DNA of 14,324 nucleotides from Lachnospiraceae bacterium. GTDB taxonomy: Bacteria; Bacillota_A; Clostridia; Lachnospirales; Lachnospiraceae. The stretch spans positions 1-14,324 of the forward strand of contig JAFUEG010000010.1 in the NCBI GenBank assembly GCA_017464045.1, given 5' to 3'. The translations under genes and the position numbers were made by a program. Below, piece after piece: positions 1 to 7,367 of this stretch (positions are counted from its first letter, which is position 1; every line of letters starts with the position of its first letter). Under the pieces are notes generated by a model. The model was given only the letters and a program-made list of their open reading frames with translations, was not told the DNA's origin and searched no databases.

Positions 1-450
1 AAGGTACCCATTCTTTATGTACATGGTAACCATGATCATTGCTATGATGAGACACCTCCGGATGGATGCATATGCATAGATGATGATATATATGTACATG
101 ATGGCGTTAGAATTATGGGACTTGGCGGAAGTATGTGCTATAATAATGGAACTTATCAGTTTACTGAGCAGGAGATGATTAAGAGATATAGAAAGCTTAA
201 AAGGAAGATAAAGAAAAATGGTGGTATAGATATACTTATAGCACATTCACCGGCATATCATTTAAATGACAGCAGCGATCTTCCACATACAGGTTTTAAG
301 GTTTTTCTGGATATAATGGATGAACAAAAACCTAAGCTTTTTGCTCATGGTCATGTCCATATAAATTATGGACGTGACTTTAAACGCGAATCAATGTATA
401 ATGAAACACGTGTAATAAATGCGTATGAAAAATATATGGTTGAAATTTAA
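1..450 (+). CDS. metallophosphoesterase, 3' part (5' end outside window)
   Basis: The reading frame is open from base 1 and gives 149 residues before TAA; the first in-frame ATG (115) is internal, because family motifs lie upstream of it. Visible calcineurin-like phosphoesterase metal-binding motifs are G-N-H-D at residues 9-12, A-H-S-P at 81-84 and G-H-V-H at 117-120. These correspond to the third to fifth motifs of the family. The first two (D-x-H and G-D-x-x-D) must lie in the missing N-terminal part. The family uses a two-metal centre to hydrolyse phosphomono- or diesters. No signal peptide or membrane segment is seen in the part present, so a cytoplasmic enzyme is likely. The substrate cannot be told. 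The family call is secure and the specific function unknown. Confidence 0.88.
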   Translation, partial: KVPILYVHGNHDHCYDETPPDGCICIDDDIYVHDGVRIMGLGGSMCYNNGTYQFTEQEMIKRYRKLKRKIKKNGGIDILIAHSPAYHLNDSSDLPHTGFKVFLDIMDEQKPKLFAHGHVHINYGRDFKRESMYNETRVINAYEKYMVEI

Positions 451-576
451 ACGTATAAAATAGCTAATATAAATTTATATTTTATTTAAAATTGTTTAAC
501 ATAATAAGCTTTTGATTACATGACATTATGGTAAATGATGTTAGTAATTTTTAGTAATAAAAGGGAGATGAACAAG
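451..576 (+). other. AT-rich intergenic region with 16-bp perfect palindrome
   Basis: This gap separates the phosphoesterase from citrate synthase. It holds a perfect 16-bp palindrome, AATATAAATTTATATT, at 466-481. That could be a weak hairpin for the upstream gene or an operator, although AT-rich DNA produces such palindromes by chance. An extended -10-like TGACATTAT lies at 521-529 without a good -35 box, and is a weak candidate promoter for citrate synthase. Confidence 0.35.
561..567 (+). promoter_or_regulatory. ribosome binding site setting the citrate synthase start
   Basis: AAGGGAG lies 9 nt before ATG 577 and directly abuts ATG 568. The spacing favours 577 as the real start and rules against the longer in-frame start at 535. 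Confidence 0.65.
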
Positions 577-1926
577 ATGGCAGATAATGTATTTGACAAA
601 ATATTAGATACATATGTTGAGATATGTAATGAAACTGACAAGATAGATGTAGGTCTTTATCAAAAGTATAATGTAAAAAGAGGTCTTAGAGATGCGGATG
701 GACGAGGTGTTCTTACCGGTCTTACCGAGATATCTGATGTAGTCGGTTTCAGGGGAGAAGAGAGAATCCCGATTCCCGGCGAACTTTACTATCAGGGATA
801 TGAAGTGAAAAAATTAGTATCAGGATTGAGAAATAGTCTTTATGGTTTTGAGGAAACTACATATCTTCTTTTGTTTGGTCAACTTCCAAGTAATGAAGAA
901 TTGGAGACATTTGTCGGAGTGCTTGAGGAATTAAGGCAGCTCCCGGAGGCATTTAACAGAGATGTAATCATGAAGGCACCTAGTAAGGATATGATGAATA
1001 TACTTCAAAAATGTGTTCAGTCACTCTATGCTTATGATGAGATGGCAAATGATACGAGCGTTAAGCATGTGCTGCTGCAGTCTCTACAGCTTATCGCACA
1101 GTTCCCTGTTATAGCTGCCTATGGTTATCAGGCATACAGGCATTATCATATGGAAAAAAGCTTGATAATACATAGACCGAAAAAAGGACTTTCAACAGCA
1201 GAGAATCTTCTCAGACTTATAAGAACTGACGGAAAGTACACAGAATTAGAAGCAAAAGTTTTGGATGTTTGTTTGGTAATACATGCAGAGCATGGTGGTG
1301 GAAACAATTCTACATTTACAACTCATGTACTTACTTCATCAGGAACAGATACATATTCGACAATTTCTGCTGCACTTGGTTCGCTCAAGGGCCCAAGACA
1401 TGGTGGAGCAAATCTTAAGGTTCAGCAGATGTTTGATGATTTAAAGAACAATGTCAAGGATTGGGAGAATGAAGATGAGCTAAGCGAATACCTTCAGGCA
1501 ATACTTGACAAGAAAGCTTTTGACAATGCCGGACTTATCTATGGTATGGGACATGCAGTATATAGTGAGTCTGATCCGAGAGCAGTTATACTAAAGGAAT
1601 ATGCCAAGAAACTTTCTAAAGAAAAGGGTATGGAAAGAGAGTTTGAGCTTCATGAGAGAGTTGAACGCATAGCTAAGAAACTTATAACAGCAAATCGTAA
1701 TACTCAAAAAGCAGTTTGTGCAAATGTGGACTTCTACAGCGGATTTGTTTATACAATGCTTAGAATCCCAACAGAAATATTTACACCTATGTTTGCCATA
1801 GCACGTATATCAGGCTGGTCTGCACACCGTCTTGAAGAACTTGTAAATAAGGGCAAGATTATACGTCCTGCATATAAGTATGTTGGTGAGCACAGAGAGT
1901 ATGTACCTATTGAAGAAAGAAATTAG
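577..1926 (+). CDS. gltA: citrate synthase (Si type)
   Basis: Condenses acetyl-CoA with oxaloacetate to give citrate and CoA in the cytoplasm; in fermenting Clostridia this normally feeds 2-oxoglutarate and glutamate synthesis. With the start at 577 the product is 449 residues, a usual length. The three catalytic residues are recognisable: His239 in H-A-E-H-G-G-G-N (236-243), His326 in G-M-G-H-A-V-Y (323-329) and Asp385 in N-V-D-F-Y-S-G. The G-P-R-H-G-G-A-N loop (272-279) is also present. Starts at 535 or 568 are in frame but less well placed relative to the RBS. The next gene begins 17 nt after the stop, so cotranscription is possible. A 2-methylcitrate synthase role cannot be excluded from motifs alone. 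No aconitase or isocitrate dehydrogenase gene is adjacent. Confidence 0.93.
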   Translation: MADNVFDKILDTYVEICNETDKIDVGLYQKYNVKRGLRDADGRGVLTGLTEISDVVGFRGEERIPIPGELYYQGYEVKKLVSGLRNSLYGFEETTYLLLFGQLPSNEELETFVGVLEELRQLPEAFNRDVIMKAPSKDMMNILQKCVQSLYAYDEMANDTSVKHVLLQSLQLIAQFPVIAAYGYQAYRHYHMEKSLIIHRPKKGLSTAENLLRLIRTDGKYTELEAKVLDVCLVIHAEHGGGNNSTFTTHVLTSSGTDTYSTISAALGSLKGPRHGGANLKVQQMFDDLKNNVKDWENEDELSEYLQAILDKKAFDNAGLIYGMGHAVYSESDPRAVILKEYAKKLSKEKGMEREFELHERVERIAKKLITANRNTQKAVCANVDFYSGFVYTMLRIPTEIFTPMFAIARISGWSAHRLEELVNKGKIIRPAYKYVGEHREYVPIEERN

Positions 1927-1943
1927 GCAAAGAAGGAAAAAAT

Positions 1944-2822
1944 ATGTGGATAGCCGGTGATTGGAAGGATTACGAGGTTATAGATTGTTCTAAGGGAGAA
2001 AAACTTGAGCGCTGGGGTGATTATATATTGCTCCGACCTGACCCACAGGTGCTTTGGAACACACCTAAGGATAATCCTTTGTGGAAAAAATTAAACGGAC
2101 ATTATCATAGAAGTAAGAGCGGTGGCGGAGAATGGGAGTTTATGAATCTCCCTAAGCAGTGGAGCATTAATTATAAAGATTTGACCTTCAATCTTAAACC
2201 CTTTTCCTTTAAGCATACCGGTCTTTTTCCGGAACAGGCAGTAAACTGGGACTGGTTTTCTAAGATAATAAAAAATGAAAAGGAAAAAGATCCGGGTAGA
2301 GAGATAAAGGTATTAAATCTTTTTGCTTATACTGGTGGAGCAACCATAGCTGCAGCAGCAGCGGGGGCAAAGGTTACTCACGTTGATGCTTCCAAGGGTA
2401 TGGTTACATGGGCAAAAGAAAATGCCGTATCGTCCGGACTTTCTGATGCACCTGTAAGATGGCTTGTGGATGATTGCGTGAAGTTCGTTGAGCGTGAAAT
2501 AAGACGTGGTAATAAATACGACGGAATAATAATGGATCCGCCCTCGTATGGACGCGGACCAAAAGGGGAAATATGGAAATTAGAGGATAAGATTTACTCA
2601 TTTATTGAACTGACAACAAGGCTTCTCGGTGATGATGCTTTATTTTTTCTTGTTAATTCCTATACAACCGGACTTGCACCGTCAGTTCTTACATATATGG
2701 TTTCTAATACAGTAGTAAGAGAATACGGTGGAATTGCTGTTGCTGATGAGATAGGATTGCCTGTTACTCAAAACGGTCTCGTTTTGCCATGCGGTTCTTC
2801 CTGCAGATGGACGAAGGAATGA
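1944..2822 (+). CDS. class I SAM-dependent methyltransferase (RlmI/rRNA cytosine-methyltransferase-like)
   Basis: A 292-residue protein with a Rossmann methyltransferase core. The SAM-binding motif I is L-N-L-F-A-Y-T-G-G at 124-132, followed by V-D-A-S at the end of the second strand. The catalytic-type motif IV is D-P-P-S-Y-G-R-G at 198-205. The N-terminal segment (1-100), including E-K-L-E-R-W-G and L-R-P-D-P-Q, is typical of a conserved bacterial family related to 23S rRNA cytosine-C5 methyltransferases. The PUA domain of true RlmI is not apparent. The target nucleotide is therefore inferred and unproven. The RBS AGAAGGA (1931-1937) sits 6 nt before the ATG. The stop is followed after one base by the start of the cardiolipin synthase gene, so translational coupling is likely. 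Confidence 0.85.
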   Translation: MWIAGDWKDYEVIDCSKGEKLERWGDYILLRPDPQVLWNTPKDNPLWKKLNGHYHRSKSGGGEWEFMNLPKQWSINYKDLTFNLKPFSFKHTGLFPEQAVNWDWFSKIIKNEKEKDPGREIKVLNLFAYTGGATIAAAAAGAKVTHVDASKGMVTWAKENAVSSGLSDAPVRWLVDDCVKFVEREIRRGNKYDGIIMDPPSYGRGPKGEIWKLEDKIYSFIELTTRLLGDDALFFLVNSYTTGLAPSVLTYMVSNTVVREYGGIAVADEIGLPVTQNGLVLPCGSSCRWTKE

Positions 2823-2823
2823 T

Positions 2824-4392
2824 ATGAAGGATAATTTTATTGATAGAAATAATCATAGAGATAAAAACAGACGAATTTTTCTGATAAAATTGTTTTTGTA
2901 CATTTTTCTTATGATTGCACAGATATTATTTCTGCTGTTAATATATGGTGTTTTGTATGAGTATGTGATATATTGGCAGGCCAGTGCTTTGCTGCTTACG
3001 GCATTAGTGGTTTTGTATATCGTCAATACTGAATCAAATCCTGCATATAAGCTTGCATGGGTTATTTTCATAATGGCTGTACCGCTTTTGGGTGGATCTA
3101 TGTATGTTATTCTTGCAGGCAACAGAACAAGAAAGAATTTTACAAATAAGGCACTAAAAAATCATCTTGATACATTTCGATATATGCCGGATGATGAAGC
3201 TTATTATCAGGAGATAAAAGCTTTAAGCAAATCGTCGTCGGCTCAGTCGCATTATATTTCTCAAACTGCCGGATATCCCGTATATAAAAATACAGAGGTG
3301 GTTTATTTTCCATTGGGAGAAAACAATTTCAAAAAACTTCTTGAAAAAATAAGAGATGCCAGACATTATATATTTATGGAGTATTTTATAATTAAGGAAG
3401 GTGAAATGTGGACTGATATTCTGGAAGCCTTGAAAAATAAGGTAAAAGAGGGCTTGGATGTCAGAATAATATATGACGATTTCGGCTCCGGTATGGGAAT
3501 GCCGGCAAAGTTCATTAAAAATATGAATGGATTTGGGATTAAGGTTGCGGCATTTAATCAGGTTGCACCGGTTGTTAACTTGAGGCAAAACAACAGGGAT
3601 CACAGAAAAATAACAGTAATTGACGGATATATAGGTTTTACCGGCGGGATTAATCTTGCAGATGAGTATATCAATAAGGTGGAAAGATTCGGGCATTGGA
3701 AGGATACGGGAATTATGCTTTGCGGTGATGCAGTGTGGAGCTTTACCCTGATGTTTCTTCAAACGTGGCGTATGCTTACAGGAGAAGAAGAGGATTACTC
3801 CTTATATAAGCCGGACTTTTATATGAAAGAAAACTTTAAAACGGATGGATATGTACAGCCTTATGGCGATACGCCTGTTGATGATGAGATTGTCGGCGAA
3901 AACATATACCTTAATATAATTAACAAGGCCAAGCAATATGTTTACATTATGACACCTTATCTTATAATAGATAATGAAATGATAACTGCCCTGACACTTG
4001 CGGCAAAGAACGGAATAGATGTCAGAATTATTACTCCGGGAGTTCCCGATAAAAAACTTGTATATCTGGTTACGCAGGCAAATTATGCGGCCCTTGTAAA
4101 GGGAGGTGTTAAGATATATCAATACACTCCGGGCTTTGTGCATGCTAAAACCGTTATAGCAGATGATAAGGTTGCGACAGTGGGAACAGTTAATTTTGAT
4201 TTCAGAAGCCTGTATCTTCATTTTGAGTGTGGTGTATGGATGTATGATTCAGACATAATATATGATATAAAGGAAGACTTTAATGCTACATTTGAAAAAT
4301 GTGATATGGTAACTATGGAGGAAATAAATAATACAGGAAGATTGAAAAGATTCGTACAAAGCTGTCTGCGACTGATTGCACCATTATTTTGA
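2824..4392 (+). CDS. cls: cardiolipin synthase (phospholipase D superfamily)
   Basis: Condenses two phosphatidylglycerol molecules to cardiolipin and glycerol at the cytoplasmic membrane. The 522-residue product has the expected plan. Hydrophobic membrane segments lie at about residues 19-45, 49-65 and 76-98. Two phospholipase D HxKxxxxD motifs follow: H-R-K-I-T-V-I-D at 260-267 and H-A-K-T-V-I-A-D at 440-447, the second followed by a G-T-V-N-F-D-F-R-S segment characteristic of bacterial Cls. Both catalytic motifs are intact. The start is one base after the methyltransferase stop, with AAGGAAT as RBS inside the upstream gene. A TetR-type regulator follows after 25 nt. A related PLD-family phosphatidyltransferase is the only alternative. 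Confidence 0.95.
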   Translation: MKDNFIDRNNHRDKNRRIFLIKLFLYIFLMIAQILFLLLIYGVLYEYVIYWQASALLLTALVVLYIVNTESNPAYKLAWVIFIMAVPLLGGSMYVILAGNRTRKNFTNKALKNHLDTFRYMPDDEAYYQEIKALSKSSSAQSHYISQTAGYPVYKNTEVVYFPLGENNFKKLLEKIRDARHYIFMEYFIIKEGEMWTDILEALKNKVKEGLDVRIIYDDFGSGMGMPAKFIKNMNGFGIKVAAFNQVAPVVNLRQNNRDHRKITVIDGYIGFTGGINLADEYINKVERFGHWKDTGIMLCGDAVWSFTLMFLQTWRMLTGEEEDYSLYKPDFYMKENFKTDGYVQPYGDTPVDDEIVGENIYLNIINKAKQYVYIMTPYLIIDNEMITALTLAAKNGIDVRIITPGVPDKKLVYLVTQANYAALVKGGVKIYQYTPGFVHAKTVIADDKVATVGTVNFDFRSLYLHFECGVWMYDSDIIYDIKEDFNATFEKCDMVTMEEINNTGRLKRFVQSCLRLIAPLF

Positions 4393-4417
4393 TTGGGTTT
4401 GAAAGGAAGCACTTATT

Positions 4418-4993
4418 ATGAGAGCACAGGAAAAAGAAAAAAAGGATACGGAAAAGATTATAGCGGATACATTTAAAGAACTTTTACTTAAGAATTCTAT
4501 GGAAAAGATTACCGTTAAAGAGATATGCGAGAAGGCCGAGATAATCCGTCCTACCTTTTATAATCATTTTGCTGATAAGTATGAGGTACTTGAGTATATA
4601 ATAAGAACGGATATACTTGAACCGATTAAACCGCTTTTGTTTAACAATATGATGACGGCGGCATACACTCTGCTCCTTACCAATATAGGTAATGATATCG
4701 AATTTTATAAAAGAGCAGTCATGATAGAGGGGCAGAATTCTTTTTCCAAAATATCGATTTCACTTGTTACCGAGCTTCTTGTGGAAACCATAGAGAAGCT
4801 TCATCCGGTACATCATTTCAGATACAGCTGGATGTCAAGAGAGATGCTTGCAGAGTATTATGCCAATACGATGTGCTATATAGCTATCAATTGGATAAAG
4901 AGAGATTTTACGGTTAGTCCGGATGAGCTTTCCGAAATATTTGATTATATAAGCAGTCATTCGATAATTGATATATTTAATGACATAGTTTAG
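4418..4993 (+). CDS. TetR/AcrR-type transcriptional regulator
   Basis: A 191-residue protein with an N-terminal TetR helix-turn-helix. The DNA-binding region spans about residues 12-56, with I-T-V-K-E-I-C (31-37) leading into the recognition helix R-P-T-F-Y-N-H-F (44-51), a hallmark of the family. The C-terminal part is helical and diverse, as expected for a ligand-binding dimerisation domain, and its ligand cannot be read. The RBS AAAGGAAG (4402-4409) is 8 nt before the ATG. The gene follows cls closely and sits directly before an exporter gene with half-site repeats in between (5064-5104). It is therefore most simply the repressor of the MMPL/heptad-protein operon, possibly autoregulated. 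That role is inferred from context. Confidence 0.9.
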   Translation: MRAQEKEKKDTEKIIADTFKELLLKNSMEKITVKEICEKAEIIRPTFYNHFADKYEVLEYIIRTDILEPIKPLLFNNMMTAAYTLLLTNIGNDIEFYKRAVMIEGQNSFSKISISLVTELLVETIEKLHPVHHFRYSWMSREMLAEYYANTMCYIAINWIKRDFTVSPDELSEIFDYISSHSIIDIFNDIV

Positions 4994-5045
4994 CGCGTAA
5001 AAGTGCTAAAAATAAAGGAAATTGTAGGGTTAATAAAAATTTACT

Positions 5046-5075
5046 TTGCTATATAACGTGTTAAAAATGTATAAA
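5046..5075 (+). promoter_or_regulatory. candidate promoter for the MMPL operon
   Basis: TTGCTA (5046-5051) and TATAAA (5070-5075) are separated by 18 bp. The -10 box lies within the left arm and spacer of the inverted repeat at 5064-5090, the arrangement expected for a repressed promoter. A strong hairpin (5121-5157) lies between this promoter and the exporter gene, which leaves the assignment uncertain. Confidence 0.35.
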
Positions 5076-5104
5076 GTTAATATACATTTTAATAAAAATG
5101 TATA
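5064..5104. promoter_or_regulatory. candidate TetR operator: three alternating 10-bp half-sites
   Basis: AAAATGTATA occurs at 5064-5073, as its exact reverse complement TATACATTTT at 5081-5090, and again in direct orientation at 5095-5104. The first two form a 10+7+10 inverted repeat, and the last two a 10+4+10 inverted repeat sharing the middle arm. The position just downstream of a TetR-type gene and upstream of an exporter gene suggests an operator. The sequence is AT-rich, so part of the symmetry could be chance. Confidence 0.5.
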
Positions 5105-5120
5105 TTTAAATTAGACATCA

Positions 5121-5157
5121 AAAAAGGATTGGATATTTATTTTATCCAGTCCTTTTT
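5121..5157 (+). terminator. intrinsic terminator or attenuator after the tetR gene
   Basis: A 15-bp stem (5121-5135 with 5143-5157) contains a single G·U pair and closes a 7-nt loop. It has an A-run on the left and a T-run on the right, so it could act in both directions. It most simply ends the transcript carrying the tetR gene. Because it lies downstream of the candidate operator and promoter, it may instead modulate readthrough into the exporter gene. Confidence 0.8.
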
Positions 5158-5226
5158 ATATTATAAAGTACGAAAAGAGGTTAGTTGAAGTTACCTCTAA
5201 AAGTAAAAGGGAAAGAAGTGAGAAAC

Positions 5227-7344
5227 ATGATTAATTTTGGAAAATGGGTAGTAAAGCATAAGATAGCAATACTTGTTATCGGAATACTTTTACTTATCCC
5301 ATCAGCTTTTGGTTATTTTAAGACCAGAGTAAACTATGATATTCTTACGTACCTTCCAAAGGACATTGAAACTATGAAGGGACAGGATATCTTAGTTGAT
5401 GAATTTGGTACAGGAGCTTTTTCCATGTGCGTCGTCGAGGGCATGTCCGATAAGGATATTTCCAAGATGCGTAAGGAGATGGAGGCTGTACCAAATGTAA
5501 AAGCGGTTTTATGGTATGACTCATTAGTCGATTTATCAATACCAAAGGAGCTTTTACCGGACGAAATTAAAGAAGTATTTATGAATGAGGAGGCAGATTC
5601 AACGATATTGTTTGTACTGTTTCCTACATCGATTTCCTCGGATGAAACTATGGATGCCATAGATGATTTAAGAGGAATAATAAGTAAGCAAAGCTACTTA
5701 TCAGGTATGTCGGCGGTTATCACAGATACGAAGGAGTTGTCCGACAGAGAAACTCCGGTATATGTACTTATAGCAGTTATACTTGCGGTTGTAGTTCTTG
5801 CGATTTCAATGGATTCATTTTTGGTACCGCTGTTCTTTTTACTTAGTATAGGAATGGCAATCGTATATAACTTAGGTACCAATGTATTTAAGGGTGAGAT
5901 ATCTTACGTAACACAGGCTCTTGCAGCGGTTCTTCAGTTAGGTGTTACGATGGACTACTCGATATTCCTGTGGCACAGCTACGAGGAAAAGCAGGAGGTT
6001 TATCCGGGTGATAAGGACAGAGCGATGGCTCATGCGATTTCCAATACGATATCTTCTGTAGTAGGAAGCTCAATTACAACCATCGCCGGTTTCATTGCAC
6101 TTTGCTTTATGAGCTTCACACTCGGACTTGATATGGGTATCGTTATGGCAAAGGGTGTTGTATTTGGAGTTATCTGTTGTGTAACAGTTCTTCCTGCAAT
6201 GATTCTTATCTTTGATAAGGCAATCGAGAAGACCAAGCACAAGGTATTGCTTCCTGATATAAGCAGAATTTCATCATGGGTAGTAAATCATTTTTATGTA
6301 TTTATTGTGCTTTTTGTAATAATTCTTGTACCTGCACTTTACGGTTATACACATACGGATGTTTATTATGACCTTGCGGGAACACTTCCGAGAGACCTGC
6401 AGAGCAGTATAGCAAATGACAAGCTTGATGAAGAATTTGCCATGGGTGCTACACACATGATACTTCTTGACAGTAGCTTATCAAGTAAGGAAGTAATCTC
6501 TATGACAGATGAGATAAAGGCTGTTGACGGAGTTAAAAATGTTATAGGTCTTGACAGCATGCTTGGAGGAACGATTCCGAAGGAACTTCTTCCGGATAAG
6601 CTTGTATCAAATCTTGAAAATGATAAATATAAATTACTTTTGGTTACCTCTGAATATGCGGTTGCCTCGGATGAGGTAAATGGACAGTGTGATGCAATCA
6701 AAACCATAGTTAAAAATTATGATTCAAAGGGAATGCTCATAGGTGAGGCACCTTGTACTAAAGATCTTATAGAGATAACAGATAAGGACTTCAAGGTCGT
6801 AAGTGCTGTATCGATAGGCGTTATATTTGTAATAATATTGTTTGTATTCCAGTCGATTTCACTTCCGGTTATCCTGGTTGCGGTAATCGAGTTTGCAATA
6901 TTTATTAACATGGGCATACCTGCATATACGGGAACGGTTCTTCCTTTCATAGCTTCCATAGTAATCGGAACTATACAGCTTGGTGCAACGGTTGACTATG
7001 CGATACTTATGACAAACAAGTATAAGAGAGGAAGAAATCACGGACTTGATAAAAAGACAGCTATCATAGAAGGTATGCAGTCTTCGGTACAATCAATACT
7101 TGTCAGCGGCTTCAGCTTCTTTGCAGCGACATTTGGTGTTGGTTTGTATTCTAACATAGATATGATAAGTTCACTTTGCACACTTATGGCAAGAGGTGCA
7201 CTTATCAGTATGGTAGTCGTAATACTTGTGCTTCCTTCGATGTTCATGATATTTGATAAAATCATCATCAACACAAGTGTTGGCTTTAAGCCTCCAAAGG
7301 AAAGAAAACATGCAGTTAACCATGAGGAACAGTTACAGGGTTAG
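5227..7344 (+). CDS. MMPL/RND-superfamily transporter
   Basis: A 705-residue polytopic membrane protein with the duplicated RND/MMPL plan. Membrane helix 1 is at about 13-30, followed by an extracytoplasmic loop (about 31-173) and a block of five helices (about 175-335). The second half repeats this from about 349. Each half has the membrane-embedded Asp-Tyr pair thought to carry protons in this superfamily: D243-Y244 (T-M-D-Y-S-I-F) and D590-Y591 (T-V-D-Y-A-I-L). Members export lipids, peptides or drugs using proton-motive force; the substrate here is unknown. ATG 5227 is preferred (AAGTGA 5 nt upstream). GTG 5218, with AAAGGGA 5 nt upstream, and TTG 5185 are in-frame alternatives. The heptad-repeat protein follows after 23 nt and is probably its partner. 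The upstream tetR gene and half-sites suggest repression. Confidence 0.9.
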   Translation: MINFGKWVVKHKIAILVIGILLLIPSAFGYFKTRVNYDILTYLPKDIETMKGQDILVDEFGTGAFSMCVVEGMSDKDISKMRKEMEAVPNVKAVLWYDSLVDLSIPKELLPDEIKEVFMNEEADSTILFVLFPTSISSDETMDAIDDLRGIISKQSYLSGMSAVITDTKELSDRETPVYVLIAVILAVVVLAISMDSFLVPLFFLLSIGMAIVYNLGTNVFKGEISYVTQALAAVLQLGVTMDYSIFLWHSYEEKQEVYPGDKDRAMAHAISNTISSVVGSSITTIAGFIALCFMSFTLGLDMGIVMAKGVVFGVICCVTVLPAMILIFDKAIEKTKHKVLLPDISRISSWVVNHFYVFIVLFVIILVPALYGYTHTDVYYDLAGTLPRDLQSSIANDKLDEEFAMGATHMILLDSSLSSKEVISMTDEIKAVDGVKNVIGLDSMLGGTIPKELLPDKLVSNLENDKYKLLLVTSEYAVASDEVNGQCDAIKTIVKNYDSKGMLIGEAPCTKDLIEITDKDFKVVSAVSIGVIFVIILFVFQSISLPVILVAVIEFAIFINMGIPAYTGTVLPFIASIVIGTIQLGATVDYAILMTNKYKRGRNHGLDKKTAIIEGMQSSVQSILVSGFSFFAATFGVGLYSNIDMISSLCTLMARGALISMVVVILVLPSMFMIFDKIIINTSVGFKPPKERKHAVNHEEQLQG

Positions 7345-7351
7345 TATTTAG

Positions 7352-7357
7352 GGAAGG
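7352..7357 (+). promoter_or_regulatory. ribosome binding site setting the heptad-protein start
   Basis: GGAAGG lies 10 nt before ATG 7368 but only 1 nt before the in-frame ATG 7359. The spacing favours 7368 as the start. Confidence 0.6.
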
Positions 7358-7367
7358 AATGATAGAA

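Noticed and set aside
535..576. Longer N-terminus of citrate synthase from ATG 535
   Set aside because: No RBS stands before 535, while AAGGGAG (561-567) is correctly placed for 577, where the recognisable protein begins.
3223..4221. Minus-strand ORFs of 179 and 139 codons opposite cls
   Set aside because: They oppose an intact gene with catalytic motifs, resemble no family I recognise, and have no supporting upstream signals.
4991..5008. Hairpin TAGCGC/GTGCTA at the tetR stop as its terminator
   Set aside because: The stem has only 6 bp with a G·U pair, and A follows instead of a T-run. The hairpin at 5121-5157 is far stronger.
5185..5226. TTG or GTG starts giving a longer MMPL protein
   Set aside because: The extra residues are basic and not family-like, and ATG 5227 begins directly before the first membrane helix. 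GTG 5218 cannot be fully excluded because AAAGGGA lies 5 nt upstream.
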